NCBI RefSeq assembly: GCF_027943255.1 | Contig: NC_072894.1 | Coordinates: 134,531,601 to 134,595,600, forward strand | DNA length: 64,000 nt | Reading direction: 5' to 3' | Source: Anastrepha obliqua | Taxonomy: Eukaryota; Arthropoda; Insecta; Diptera; Tephritidae | Part shown: in pieces, positions 35,010 through 47,525 of the stretch | How positions within the stretch are numbered: the first letter of the stretch is position 1 | Layout: every line of letters starts with the position of its first letter | The notes under the pieces: generated by a model | What the model saw: the letters and a program-made list of their open reading frames with translations, nothing else | Database searches by the model: none | Told to the model about the DNA's origin: nothing | Made by a program: the position numbers and the translations under genes

Positions 35010-35900
35010 TCAAAAGTGATATACCAAAGCCTTCACTTATACCAGCGTTTGCTCCAACTCTTGAAACATTTCTGGAACTATATTTTCGGTATAGCCATCC
35101 GTGTGGCTTTTCAACTCAATCAAACAAAAAAATCCTGGGTGCCATATCATCCATAACTGGATGGCTGTGAATGGTTCATTTCGTTCTTGGTCAAAAATTC
35201 ACAGATAATGATGGTGCAAAATCCACGAGTTGTTCTCCAACAAATAATTTCTTTTTTGGCGAATTGCTTCATGTAAACTCCTCATGACACCCAAATAATA
35301 GTCTTTACTAAGTGTCTGACCTTCTGGCAAAATTTTGTGGTGTACAATACCGCCGTAATCCATAAAACCGCATGCATCGCTTTGATCGCTTGTTTGACTC
35401 AACACGATGTGATTTTTTTCATCATGGTTCTTTCGAGGTTCTCCATTCACTCGCGTTTCCAGTAATGAAGCGTTTGATGAATGTTGAGTCGGATTCAGCC
35501 TTGGATTTCACTATATCAACGCATTCCCTTTTTTTGCATGGAATTCAAGTCCTTTGGGACCAACTCGGACCAACTCGCCCAAACTCGGACCAACACGGCG
35601 CCCACCCCTAATCATTAATTACAATATCTTGAACGGATCCATAAGCAATGTCCAAGGCCTCTGCTATCTCTCTGATAGTTAATTTGTGGTTTCTCTCACT
35701 TTGATGATGTTTTCATCAGTTTTCGATACCAACGATCTGACCCTACGTTCGTGTCTTCGACTGACGATTTCTTCTGGAGCGGCTATATACTTTAGAGTAC
35801 CATTACGGAAACAGTTTCTCAACATTTCTAAGGTTTTCGCTCCATTACATTCATTTTTAACACAAAATTGTATGCAAACTCCTGGTTGCAAGTTCAAGTT
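35010..35900 (-). mobile_element. Degenerate mariner element (SETMAR-like DD34D type)
   Basis: The minus strand reads, from 35890, CIQFCVKNECNGAKTLEML with LRNCFRNGTL, then LVSKTDENIIKVRE. After a gap come GFMDYGGIVHHKILPEGQT, YYLGVMRSLHEAIRQKRN and LLENNSWILHHHYL near 35200-35360. This is the order of a mariner transposase of the type fused in SETMAR. In the last motif the family normally has HDNA, so the second catalytic Asp has been lost. The third-Asp region is not readable. Confidence 0.85.
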
Positions 35901-36329
35901 CGTTTTTAAAACTATAAAAAATCAAAAACACGTGCAATGAAAGATTTACAAGATTTTCAAGATGACGTAACGTTTACAAATGACAAGCAATGGTAAACAA
36001 AAAACCGAACTAACATCAGTTGATGCTCTATCACCTGGCGGTTATTTAAGGAAATTTGTTATCAAGGTGGTATATTGAAACAATTTGTTTAATACAAACT
36101 AAAGAAATTAAAAAACAAATTCTGACGTAAACTTTCAAACGGAACCTTGTTATTTTCAACTGTGGACAAGAAATGCCAAAACACATTGTGAACGATATGA
36201 AGTGTTACTAAAGTCACACTGCTTGTATCTGTAAAACAGCTCATGACATCAACGTCAAAATTGTTCTAATGACAGTTCAATATATTGTTTATAAGCCATC
36301 AAAAGTATTTGCGTCTCAGTTTTGTTGAA

Positions 36330-36840
36330 TTTTTCTGTGATGGAATTCAAACGTAATAGTGTGATTGCGTTATATTTGGCTGGAAAATCACAACCAGCCT
36401 TTGTTCGTGAGCTCAGTCTCCTCAAAGTGAATAAAATGTTTGTGTATCGCACTATAAAACGTTACAATGATACTGGTAGCATAACAAAACGCTATGGAGG
36501 TGGACCAAAAAAAAAACGCAACTACGCCAGAAATGGTTCGGAAAGTGAAGGCTCGGCTTGAACGAAATCCACGTAGAAGTGGAAGAAAAATGGCCATAGA
36601 ACTGAAAATATCGCAAGACAGCATTCGACGCATATTGAAAAATGAGCTCAAGGTCAAGGCTTACAAGTTCCAAAAAGCACACGATCTTTCCCCCCAGCGC
36701 TTGCACGAACGTGGCGAATCTCCTAGCATTGTGTTTTCTGATGAAAAAAATTTCCCAATTGAGCAGTTCATAAACACTCAAACGATCGTGTTTACTTGAC
36801 CGAACGCTCATACGAGAATATGAGATAATAGATAGGGATG
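36330..36840 (+). mobile_element. Tc1/mariner-class transposase fragment (N-terminal half)
   Basis: MEFKRNSVIALYLAGKSQP at 36340 starts a helix-turn-helix domain that continues KMFVYRTIKRYNDTGS, then KRYGGGPKKK. A frameshift near 36520 leads to EMVRKVKARLERNPRRSGRK and ISQDSIRRILKNELKVKAYK (second helix). IVFSDEKNFPIEQ carries the first catalytic Asp, and DRVYLTERSYEN follows near 36785-36820. The distal half is missing. Different from families A and B. Confidence 0.85.
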
Positions 36841-38903
36841 ATAATAGAAGATACTTTTCTCATATCGGGGGCCATTGGCGAGCATTTAAAACCCTTCAAC
36901 TACGTTTCTGTAATCAAAAAAATCACTTAATAATAAGTGCAAAGAAGACATAAAACTGTAGGTTTGCAGTTTGTATGCAAATACAAAAATAATAATAGTT
37001 AAGTATGCAGTTAGAAGTTAGTAGTTGGTAGTTCTCCTATGTAAGAAATTGTTAGCAGTTGATCCGAGTATTAACAGTAGCTCATTAAATGAAACTGTCT
37101 CCTTATTTTTACTTCGATAGCACTCGTAAATTAAAAGCTTTGAAGCCTACTTTCTCGATATTTTTGCTTATTGAAACATATTGTTTTCCATGCAAGCAGC
37201 AGATCTACTTTCGGTGTCGAAATGCAGGCTTTAAAGCACTCGTAGCTAATTTTATCATATTCTTTCTGGAGATTCAGTCCTTTTCAACTGTAACATCGCG
37301 CCAATTTACACGCTTTCTTAAATTAATTACCACTTTTTCTACATACATACGTGCATGCATCAACCCTAGCCTTAGCTCATTTGACTACTTATGAATTTAA
37401 TCACCTGCAAAGGACATTATCAAGGATATATGTGTTTGTTCAACAATAAAGGTGTCCAAGCGTGTGCGAAGCAGATTTTATGCTAATCACTTAAGACAAC
37501 AAAGCCAATCAGCATGTAAATATGCAATTGCATGCAACCACGCACGCAGACCCACACCCACCCCCTACACTAAATCAAGATAAGCTTAGTTGTTGGTGAG
37601 TTCATCCAACCAAAGGTAGCTAAACAGCAGCAACAAACTAAATGAAGGAAAATGAGCTGGTCGAGGGTTAGTTAAGCAATCGAGTAGCCAAAAGGCAACT
37701 TTGCGGCTTTTAGTCAACGAGAGCAAACCAACAGCAGCAATAACAGTGCACACATAATCGCACACCGAATTTGCAAAGCGACACTGGCTGGCAGAGCATG
37801 GAACCAGGCAAATAAGTGCTTGTATGATATAAAAGGATTGGCTGATAATTTGGCGGGAGTCAAAATGGTGAAATGAATATATTTATGTGTGTGTGTGTAT
37901 GTGTAGAAAAACTTTGCACGCTCACAGCAGCGGCGCAGGGCTGACTCTACACTGCATGTGCGAAGTACGTTAAAGAGAGAGTGTGTGTATGTTGTGTGTT
38001 GTGTAACCCTCAGGGTATGCAACACTATACAGATAAACGTACAAACTAAATGGTTATGTTAAACTGTGAAGTGGAGCTGAGCAATATGAATACTATGGAA
38101 CCTCTATGTGTGTATGTTATTGCATTTTATGCTGTGTATATTTACACCGTTGAGTGTTAAATGGTTTTTGTGTAATTGCAAGTTAGCATGCGAAAGTATT
38201 TTAATTGAATTATTTTCATTGTTGCCACTGTAGTTATTGCCTTCCCTACTCTTTTTATATTATTTTGTTTTTTTGTTATTTTGCGAAAATTTGCTTGCAA
38301 ATTTCATGTAAATTTTAACAACAAAAATGTGTAAAAACGCAATAACAAAAACACATACCTACACACACATATCCGTGTATGTATTTATGCAAATACATTT
38401 AGTGTGTGCAAAGAAGTGTTTGTATGTCTATTTCAAGGGGGTGAAAAAATCGTTCCGACAAATGAACTCGCAAAACATTTAAATGAGTTAAGCGACAATT
38501 TGTTGTTCCAAACGAGTCATGGACAACAACCAATGCCTTGAGGTATTTTTTACACTTCGTTCATGCAAGTGAAATAGAGCAATTAAAGGTTAACAAAATA
38601 CAAAAAAAAACAATATTTTCAGTGGCAAAAGTTGGGTAAGCTAAAGAGTGATAATTTATTGAAGCAGGGAGCATCTGAACTCATACTGCGAAACTGTAGT
38701 CGCTGCAAGGGGAAAATATAATAGAAGCTCACTTGAGGTCCCTTTTAAAATCAAACATTCCTTGGGATAGATATTTTAGTTTCTACTATTTTTAGGGGTC
38801 GCCTTCTTTGAGTTAATTTGCATGTTTACCATTCGCTTGGTCCTGGGTTCGAAGCTCGCTGTGAACAAATAGCACCAAAAGTAAGACAAAATTATTTTTG
38901 GTA
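36841..38903. other. Spacer, no gene recognised
   Basis: AT-rich, with GT/CA microsatellites near 37885-37910 and 38340-38400. No domain recognised. A SINE-head-like stretch (tgggttcgaagctcgc) lies near 38835. Confidence 0.4.
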
Positions 38904-39165
38904 CTAGGTTGTCCAATAAGTTTTGCGCTTCGATAAGAAAAACAGAATTTTATATTTGATTTGATTTTTTCTTAAAATAATAAATACGAAATATAATATT
39001 AAATTGTATTTATTATTTTGTATAGTCTCCGTGAACATCAATACACTTGTTCCAATGAAATTCCAATTTATGAAGTCCATCCCTGAAGTGAGAACGCATG
39101 CGCCCTTTTTTAGGTCTTGAAGCAGATGGAAGTCGCTAATGGCGGAGTTCGACTGCATTTCTGCC
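38904..39165 (-). mobile_element. Mariner 3' end fragment
   Basis: It opens with a terminal repeat-like sequence, taggttgtccaataagtttt. The minus strand encodes HKLEFHWNKCIDVHGDYTK, the usual C-terminal motif of mariner transposases (W-x-KCID-x2-GDY). Upstream transposase sequence is short and eroded. Confidence 0.72.
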
Positions 39166-39689
39166 TTGTAGTCTGTTTTTTAGGCCCATTTTTTTAGCTT
39201 ATTAAGGCTTTATTCAGGTTTTTAGTGTCATACAAATCAAATGAAATCGGTTCAGTTATTTCACACATTTCCACTTACTACGTAAAATTAAGAAAAAACA
39301 ATCTTTAGCAAAATTTTATAAAATTGTACTTCTATTTTAATAAGCGAGAGTTCATTGTAAATGGAGTTAAGGAGAGATCTGAAACAAATAATGAAATAAT
39401 TACATTCAAATAAATCGATTGATTAAAAAATCTATTAGATCAAATAATTTTATTATAATTTTGCATTTGCAAAAATTATGAATCTTCCGAAGGGGTGACT
39501 AATTTTGTGCCACTTATGAATGTAGTTGTACGTCGAAACGGTTGTCCACTGTGGGACCCAATCAGGCTCATAGCCCATTGTGAATGTACATAATAGTAAT
39601 TGGAAGTGATGTCTTATAATTTCTTTTTTTTTTCATTTATATAACTTAATAGTGTAAGTCACTTATGTAACCGAGGGTTTTTCAAAAGA
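39166..39689. other. Spacer, no gene recognised
   Basis: AT-rich. A short stretch near 39570 (caggctcatagcccattgt) also occurs at 46852 beside a mariner fragment. Confidence 0.4.
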
Positions 39690-40410
39690 TACAAAATGAC
39701 GTCGCTCAATATCAGCAGCATCGTCAGAATTAGGAAAGATCTCTCCGAGCCATTTGATACCAAACGAGACTTCAGACAGGGTGACTCGATGCTGTGTGAC
39801 TTCTTTAAGCTAATGCTGGAGTAGATCGCCCGAGCCACAGAACTTAATCGCTCAGGCACAATTTTTTATACGCTTGAAATTCAACGGAGAATCCTTCTTG
39901 CCAATAAGTGCTACTTTGAACTAAGTAGGCAATTTTACTACTCCTTTCTCGACGAACAAAACTAACACTCTACAAGGCTCCCATTATGCTCGTCCTTACG
40001 TATGGGGCAGAAGCTTGGATGAGGACAATATTCGATGACGCGACGCTTGGAGTGATTGAAAGAAAGATTCTGCGGAAGATTTTTGGACCTTTGCGCGTTG
40101 AGCTTTACGATGTCATAGACATAGAGCAGCGAATAAAGATCCAGCGGCTACCTTGGCTGGGTCACGTCACCCGAATGGATACAAACGCTCCGACTCTGAA
40201 AGTATTCGATGCGGTACCAGCTGGTGGGAGCAGAGGAAGGGGAAGGTTTCCTCTGCGTTTGAAAGATCGGGTGGAGAAGGTCTTGTCCTCACTTAGTTTG
40301 TCCAACTGGCGCCGGTTGGCACGAAAAAGAAACGAGTAGCGCGCTTTGATAAACTCGGCTAAAATCGCGTAACCGACTATCGCATCAGTCAAGAAGAAGA
40401 AGAAGATGTG
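39690..40410 (+). mobile_element. LINE fragment, family C (best copy, RT core deleted)
   Basis: The 5' part reads IVRIRKDLSEPFDTKRDFRQ and GDSMLCDFFKLMLE (RT motif B region). The sequence then jumps to LEIQRRILLANKCYFELSRQ near 39880, so the part that should carry the YADD catalytic motif is deleted. From 39986 a 117-codon frame reads LVLTYGAEAWMRT, then LGVIERKILRKIFGPLRVEL, IQRLPWLGHVTRMDTNAPT, GGSRGRGRFPLRLKDRVEKV and NWRRLARKRNE, then a stop. This is the usual C-terminus of an endonuclease-RT retroelement. It ends with the AAG-rich tail tcaagaagaagaagaag. Confidence 0.88.
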
Positions 40411-42317
40411 CACCATAAACACGTCTACAGGTAAATTCCGCCAAAAAGTTGAAGATTCGATTCATGAATGCCCAATTGTTGGGAACGTCGAGATAGCGAT
40501 GTTGAAGTGTTGTTCAGCAACACTTTGCGCTACAGCAGCAATATACCTCAGGTTTTTTTCAGCAAAATTTGAATTGTCAACTCATTCGTATGATTATTCC
40601 CACCAAAGAAATCTCGAATATTGCGATATGTTGCTCTTAAGGAGCGACAATTTCAATAATTTGAATGCGTTGTCATATTCTGCATCTGTCTACTTGACAT
40701 ATATCAAAGATGACATAAAAAAACCGTTCCGTCAAGATATTATTCACTACAGAAAAACCTTCAATTACCTTCTGGCCTGCTGATCAAGAAAGAGTTCGCT
40801 GAATAAAATTCAGTTTCGATAACAAAATTAAATTCTGATTAAAATTAAGGTGGAATTCCTGTGAATTCTGTATTCAAATGGCAAATGCAGTCACACACCT
40901 GCATTTTTTATATGCAACCCTTTAATTTTTACTTATTTCATCAAGTGATGCAGCGTTCATAAGGGTACCTTCAATCAATTTATTTGCTATTCCCGCTAGT
41001 AGCACAGGCAAGCTTCATAAACGTGCACTCGTGAACTGCTTCATGAGCTTGAGTTAACTCAATGCGATCTCTATAAAATGTGAGTTGCGTTGACGCACAC
41101 AAGTGAGTCAAGCATGCGAGATTTTTACGCCTGCCTAGAAATACACCCACACCCACACGTACATGCGAACGCATTTCTATTAAAAACCTGATTCTTATTT
41201 CGAACTCGTACTAAGTAATTACAGCTCACTTTAGTTCCTTTGAAACTCAATATGAATTGCATCATACATGAAAGTCCACGATACCTACCAGAGCGCAATT
41301 AGACACTTTCTTCTCATTGCCTATTAAAAGCTAGCTTATGAAAAGCACAACAACACTTCGCATAATTACTATGGACAGCAGCTAGTGGCTAATGGCAGGA
41401 TTGTCATTGCAGGCAGCAAAGTGGCAATTAGCCAGAAAATGCCTTTGCAACAAACGTAGATTCTTTTATTTATTTTTTTGTAACTACATACAAGCAGAGC
41501 TTAGAAAACACCAAAGCTGCAAGCAGAATGTGTAGAAACAAATACAACGCACCTTTTTTGCTGGGCACAACTTACAAAAAACTTTACATTTAAAAATTCT
41601 AGCGACTTCCTGTAATTTCCAGCAACACCGAAATTATCAAGTATGCCAACAAATAAAGAGGAAGAGAAGCAAAGCACAGGGCACACAGCAAAAAAGAAGA
41701 AAGCAAGTCTACAAGCAATTGAGCACTTAAATGCATGGACATGTGATGCGCAAGTATGTGTGTGTGTGCTTGTTTTCTTTCTTTGCTGATTGTCATTCAA
41801 AGGGCACATTTCCTGTGTGTAGTAAATAGTCAAAGAAATAGACGAACAACAAATTGGTAAAAAGAAATTGTCCACTTAACTGCATCATTGAATTTAAACA
41901 TCATCATTTGCAGCATTTGCACCATTCAGCAGCCAAGCCAAGTGACAAGAAAGCGGCAGTAAAAGAAAAAGTATGTCAGGATAGTTAGGGAATAGCGGAA
42001 GGACATTTGTTGAGGAAGCGATAGACATTTTCGTTGGTCAGACAACCAAGTGAAATGGCCACTTCAATTAAAAGACTTTCACCCGAAAACACTTCCGGAC
42101 ACTGAGGATGGCAGACGACGTTTTATGTGCATATGTGCATGTATGTGTGTGCAGATATTTCTTATTGGTGCTCGCTTTTTTCTTGGCACAATACTACAAT
42201 AGCAAAATGTTTTAAATTGCTCTGAAATGCTAAATTTTATGCTGCGATAGTCAAGAAAAGGAGTTCCCCAAATTAACGCCAGTAAGAAATTAATTACTGA
42301 GTAGGTAGGTAGGTAGG
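40411..42317. other. Spacer, no gene recognised
   Basis: AT-rich. A 125-codon frame starting at 40406 overlaps the LINE tail and has no recognised domain. A (GTAG)n tract lies at 42300-42318. Confidence 0.4.
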
Positions 42318-42545
42318 TGAAGTGGCTACTTCAACCATCACTCTGGTGTTCGCCAAGTAGCACTAAAGCGGTGTTTTTATACCATTATGAGACCCCCTAC
42401 GGGCAGCTATCTAGAGCCAGCCAGAGCTGTTGTTGTAAAGATTGAAGGGATTTAGATTGGCGCATTGCCCCAGGCTGTCGAAGAAAGAACCATCCAGTGG
42501 CCTTAATCGTCTAGCTGCCAAACCCGGACATTTACAGAGAGATTG
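42318..42545 (-). mobile_element. LINE fragment, family D (C-terminal region)
   Basis: The plus strand matches the reverse complement of the 26.8-27.0 kb LINE end: gcactaaagcgg, accattatgagacc, acgggcagctatc, caggctgtcgaagaaag and cggacatttacagagag occur in the same order as in that copy. It is therefore a minus-strand fragment of family D. Confidence 0.7.
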
Positions 42546-44391
42546 CTGTGTGTATTTTGTCATAGTAGCACCAAGTAAACATTAAAGTTTCACCGGACGA
42601 CCAGTTGTTCCAGCGTTCATTAGCTTTTCGAGGCGTACAAATCTTTACTTTTAGTTTAGTCAACATTTCAGGTACTTATATATTTAATGAAGGAACTAAT
42701 GCTGAGAGGGAGATATCCCAACCTTTCTATTTTCGAGCCTGCATGCAATAATTTCTATAAAATTGGAACAAAAATAGTCTATAATTGAGCTTAGAAGTAT
42801 CAGATCGTGTGATTTCAATTAAGTTTATTTTCTCTATTAAATTAGAAATAGTCTGTAAGGTAAATAAATATCTTATAACTTCACATTTCGCCAAACAAAA
42901 ATAGATCGGAGTCATACCTATGATATCTTAACATTTCAAACTTCGCCTATCTTTCTATAATACAAATGATTTAAACTTTCTTAAAATGGCAGCACAGCTT
43001 GGCTGAAGCTTACACAAATTTCACATAATAAAGTCCCTAAAAAATTCTCTGCTGGCTTAACAAAATATTTCCCAGCATAGCACTTGAGCGCATTCAACAC
43101 CACTTCCAGTTCCATTGCTCATTTCTGGAAGCAAAAAATCAATTCCCAGCCGCCAATTTTTTTCTCAACTACTTTCCTTTCAAGTGGCAAAAGAAAAATT
43201 ACAAGAAATTTTGCAAGTGTCACAAGGCTTTTCACCATTTTACGCTTTCTATGAATTTCTAAAATACGTAAGCGAAGGAGACAGGTGAACAAAAAAGTAT
43301 GCAGATTGAGTATAATAGTCGACACTAGGCGTACTTTTGCACCCTGTAAAATATATTTCACTTAGTTTTTGTCAGTAGCTTAGGCAGTTCACGCCGCCAC
43401 AGTCAAATGATGTCTGTTGTCTAGCCAAAGCATCAGACTAGTGGGCAGCACTTGCGTCAGAGATGGGATTTAGGCCTCTGGGGGTATGCTTACGTGCATA
43501 CACACATACATATATATGAAGAGTAGAAGATATTTGCACCTTTAAAATTCTCACATTCCTATTTTTATTTTTCGGCGCACTTGCTTTGATGGCATTTTCA
43601 CAGCTGTAGCCAAACGGCCGCTTTTGCTCAATATCTTCGCCTGAATTATTCCTTCATAAAATCATTTTTTCTCGAGCTGCTAGCGGCAGGTGTCGCATTT
43701 TGACGTGGCTGCTACTTGTTGTTGGCATTTTAGCGCACCTTCAATGGCTTCAAAGCCTGAGCAACTGAGCTTGAAGTGTCTGTTGTAGAAAATTTGAAAA
43801 CAACTTTAAACGAACGTCAAAGGAGGTGCTAAAAAGTTGATATTAACATTGCAATTAGAGAAGGGCAAAATGCTTATTTGCTTGTAAGAATATCTGTGAT
43901 AAAAAGTTTATAGAATTTTTTTAATTTTTTATAACTCAAAACTGGTTGGGGAATGTTTGACTCCCCTTTCAATCGCATCCCAATTCCTCGACATAGGGCT
44001 CATCTGGGTAGACAAGGGACCGGCCAGACAAGGGACCTTTGAGGTAGTTTCCCCGCTAAACGAGAAAATTTGGATCCAGTTGACTGCCTGCTGTCTGTTC
44101 CTGAAGGCGTAGGCTTCGCTACAACTCTGCGAGCACTAGGCAAGTACACAAACTTGTAAAGTCGCGAAATCTTTCTGGCCACGAGTAGTTCGGAGAGATC
44201 TTCTGAGTTTAACAATCTCTCAGCTATCAAATTTCGTAGCTGCCCTTACAGGAAACTGGCCGGGAAGCATGCAAGATGTGAGACCTAGGCATTACTTCGA
44301 GTCCTTTTTGCGTCAGTTGTATGAAGGATAAGGGGGAATCATTTCAGCTGCCCTACTTTCGCGTGGGTAAGATATAAATATCTTGTCTCTC
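42546..44391. other. Spacer, no gene recognised
   Basis: AT-rich to about 43900. The part from 43930 to 44391 is GC-richer, with a directly repeated gacaagggacc (44012 and 44028), and may be old transposon sequence. I could not assign it. Confidence 0.4.
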
Positions 44392-46042
44392 ATTTCTTTA
44401 AAAATGTCCTATCCAACGATGAATATAAACAAATTTACACGATTAGTAATGTTAATCCTGATACCATCACAAAAATAAGAAAAACAAGCACACAAGAAGT
44501 GATAGTATGCATCAAAACTCGAATTAAACATAAAAAAGCACCCGGATATGATATGCTGACAGGCAAAGCACTTACGGAACTACCAATTGAGGCATACCTA
44601 TTTCTTAGAAACGTATTTAATGCAATGTTTCGCTTACAATACTTCCCAAAAGTATGGAAAGTCGCAGAAATCATTGCGCTACCAAAGCCGGGTAAAAACC
44701 CAACAGCTTTAACTTCATATCGACCTATAAGCCTACTTCCGACTATATCTAAAATTGCAGAAAAACTTTTACATGACAGAATTACCCCAATACTTGACAT
44801 GAAAAACATCATTCCAAATCATCAATTCGGTTTTCGAAAAAAACACTCAACTATCCAACAAATGCATCGAGTTACACAAAAAATAATTTCAGACATGAAA
44901 AATAAACGATACTGCGTTGCTGTATTTTTGGACGTCGCAAAAGCTTTTGACAAAGTTTGGCACAAAGGCCTCTTACATAAAATTAGGACAATATTACCAC
45001 TCGACTATTATTTAATTATCAAGAGCTACCTTACTGACCGATGCTTCTACATTAAATACAATGACAAATACTCACATATACATCCAATAACAGCAGGAGT
45101 TCCTCAAGGCAGCGTTCTAGGACCACTGTTATATGTCTTATTCACCTCTGACATACCACTGCCAGACGAAACTAATTCTACTATAGCAACATTTGCAGAC
45201 GACACAATCTTATTGTCATCTGACAAAAACCTCTCAACCGCAACAACAAAATTACAGATGTACACCAACAATGTAAAGAAGTGGTTTGACAAAGACAGAC
45301 AAGAACAGAGATTGCTGCTATGCCGATTAAGCTCAACAATAAAAATATACAAATTGAAACATCTGCAAAATATCTTGGAATCCATCTGGACTCAAAACTA
45401 AATTGGAAAGATCATATCAAAAAGAAAATAAAACAAATAAAGGAAAAATTTCGACAATTACATTGGCTAAAAGGGAGAAATTCTAAGCTCAATATTTCCA
45501 ACAAACTTTTAATATACAAGGCAGTCATTAAACCAATTTGGACCTACGGACTTCAAGTGTGGGGAACTGCAAAAAGAACTCACATAAACAAAGTACAGCG
45601 ACAACAATCAAAAATCTTACGTATAATAACTATGTCCGACAGGTACACAAAAAATGATGACATCCATACTACGTTCAATATACCACTAATCGACGAAGAA
45701 ATAAAAGCGATATCAACAAGGTATTTTAACGAAATAAACCAGCACAAAAATAGAGAAGTCAATACACTCTCACAACTTGAAAGAAGAACATTACGACGTC
45801 TGAAGAGAAACCGACCAATTGACCTATTAAATTAAATATTAATTCTCGTATACTAAAATAACTGTATATATAAAATGTAATTCTTTTCCTAAAAAGTAAT
45901 AGCTGTATTCGTCTTGGCACTGGCCATGATGAAATATATTTAAGAATTTTCCTAACTAATTGTCAAAAAATGTACTAGATGTCAATATGACAGATGTATG
46001 ATTAATGTAGGAATAATAAAAAAAAAAAAAAAAAATTTCTTT
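44392..46042 (+). mobile_element. 5'-truncated Jockey-type LINE with poly(A) and target duplication
   Basis: Bounded by the direct repeat ATTTCTTT (44392-44399 and 46035-46042). ORF2 enters within the RT domain and keeps its motifs in order: KKAPGYDMLTGKAL, YRPISLLPTISKIAEKLL, HQFGFRKKHST, AVFLDVAKAFDKVWH (motif A), AGVPQGSVLGPLLY (motif B) and ATFADDTILLSS (motif C, FADD). The frame holds from 44499 to about 45310, where sequence after WFDK is lost and the frame shifts. The second frame (45320-45835) reads SAKYLGIHLDSKLNWKDHI and PIWTYGLQVWGTA, ending RPIDLLN. A 3' UTR of about 180 nt, AATAAA at 46015 and an A run at 46018-46035 follow. No RNase H, as expected for Jockey relatives. Intact catalytic residues and boundaries point to a fairly recent insertion. 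Confidence 0.94.
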
Positions 46043-46490
46043 GCTACGCCGACTGGTATAGCAGGCCTTGATATTAAAAATCCGATGAACTTCATCAGCA
46101 GTGCCAAGCGGCTAGCACTACTGTAAATACACATCCATCCTCCCGTCTCTTTTTTCCTCCTTCCTTTCTTCCTTGTCTTCTTATCTCCTTTATAATGATA
46201 TCACAAAGGACGATTTTTGGATTTTCGTCCAAGAGGGTCCGCTCAATGGGCAATCATTTTAACCTAACCTCACCTAACTTGTAAAGTCGTGCGAAAGATA
46301 CTTTGTGGTATATGTCATTTGTAGTAATAATGCCATCTATTCTAATTTTCAAAAACTTGTTTACCCACCCTCGTAATGCATGTACTCAAATTTCTTCACC
46401 TTTGACGCTCCGCTCTAATATATTCGCCATTTAACTTGAGTTGAACTGAAGCAACGACAGGTTATAAAAATCACGAAGTATGTAGAAATA
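46043..46490. other. Spacer, no gene recognised
   Basis: Contains cttgatattaaaaatccgatg and pyrimidine-rich sequence near 46130-46200. Probably the continuation of the sequence at 43930-44391 that the Jockey-type element split. Identity unknown. Confidence 0.35.
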
Positions 46491-46870
46491 CGAGGGTTTT
46501 TCGAAAAGTCCATGCAAAGACAGAGAGATGACACTACTGGCGCTTATCGAGGTTATGATCGGTTAATAGCATCTTTTTAGGAGCACACACTAAGTTTCAG
46601 GCCCATCGGTATATTTCTTTGCGTTTAGCATTCGTTTGAGTCGAGGAAATCGAATGATTTTCCTTTTCCTCAGCAGATACAGCCTCAGCATTTCTAGTCA
46701 CAAAATTAATGGAAATAGTGTTCCAACTCGTTTCACATCCCCTCTATTCCCCAGGCTTGGCTCCCTCGTATCAGTTTCCCAATTTGAAGAAATGGCTGGC
46801 GGAAAAAAGATTTTATTCAAACGGGGAGGAGATTACTCTATGGTACACACTCAGGCTCATAGCCCATTGT
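46491..46870 (+). mobile_element. Deleted mariner element
   Basis: Starts with the terminus cgagggtttttcgaaaagtc preceded by TA. The plus strand carries HPLYSPGLAPS, then FPNLKKWLAEKRFYSN, the third-Asp region of a mariner transposase. The usual SD pair in APSDY is reduced, so the catalytic Asp is missing. Most of the transposase and the 3' terminus are gone. Confidence 0.8.
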
Positions 46871-46884
46871 AATGCCCCAATCTC

Positions 46885-47525
46885 TCCTAAAACCAGTGGA
46901 AAATTTTAGAGTATCCCAGATTTTTCCAGAACTGAAATATTTCAATTCATTAAAAAACTGTCTATCAGAATAGTAAGCCCGCGTCGGGATAGAACAGAAA
47001 AATGGCACAGGAGTTGGGGAGATCGTCTCTTCCTCATCCTCAGCTAGATAACCCATCCTCTATGCGTGTCTGAGCAGTTATAGTAGAAATTAGTGTGCTA
47101 AGACTATACTTATTTTAGCTTAGCAGAGATTCTGTGCGTTTAGCATTGAGAGTCGGGCATAATTGTCAGGCGATTGGGTACCGCGTCTCGCTATTTGATC
47201 CGTCCTAAAGTTACCCTCATTATCGCAATGGTCAAGAACCCATTTTACCTTTATGTGAAATGACTCAGCCATCTCGCTAAGACATGTGCGGCATTTTATG
47301 GTGCCTTGGGAGTTGTTGACTGCTTTTTGCGGGATTTAATGGCCACCTGGCTATCAGTGAAAATGTAGATATCATCTCCAGGTATTGCATGACACTCTAC
47401 CAGTGTTGCGGGTTTCATTATTGCCATCAGTTCAGCCTAAAAGACACTACAGTAGTCGGGCAGCCTGAAACTGAAGGAGGAAGGAACTGCACCGACTTTT
47501 CAAACGACCCTCGCATTGCACTCTA
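46885..47525 (-). mobile_element. RNase H-bearing LINE fragment
   Basis: The minus strand reads ELMAIMKPATLVECHAIPGD and IYIFTDSQVAIKS near 47350-47450 (RNase H). After broken sequence, the C-terminus reads AYYSDRQFFNELKYFSSGKI and WDTLKFSTGF near 46890-46980. Several stops and shifts. Not the same sequence as family D, but the same general design. Confidence 0.78.

Noticed and set aside
40406..40783. 125-codon frame after the LINE tail
   Set aside because: Begins inside the AAG-rich LINE end, has no domain and runs into AT-rich spacer. Considered a chance frame.
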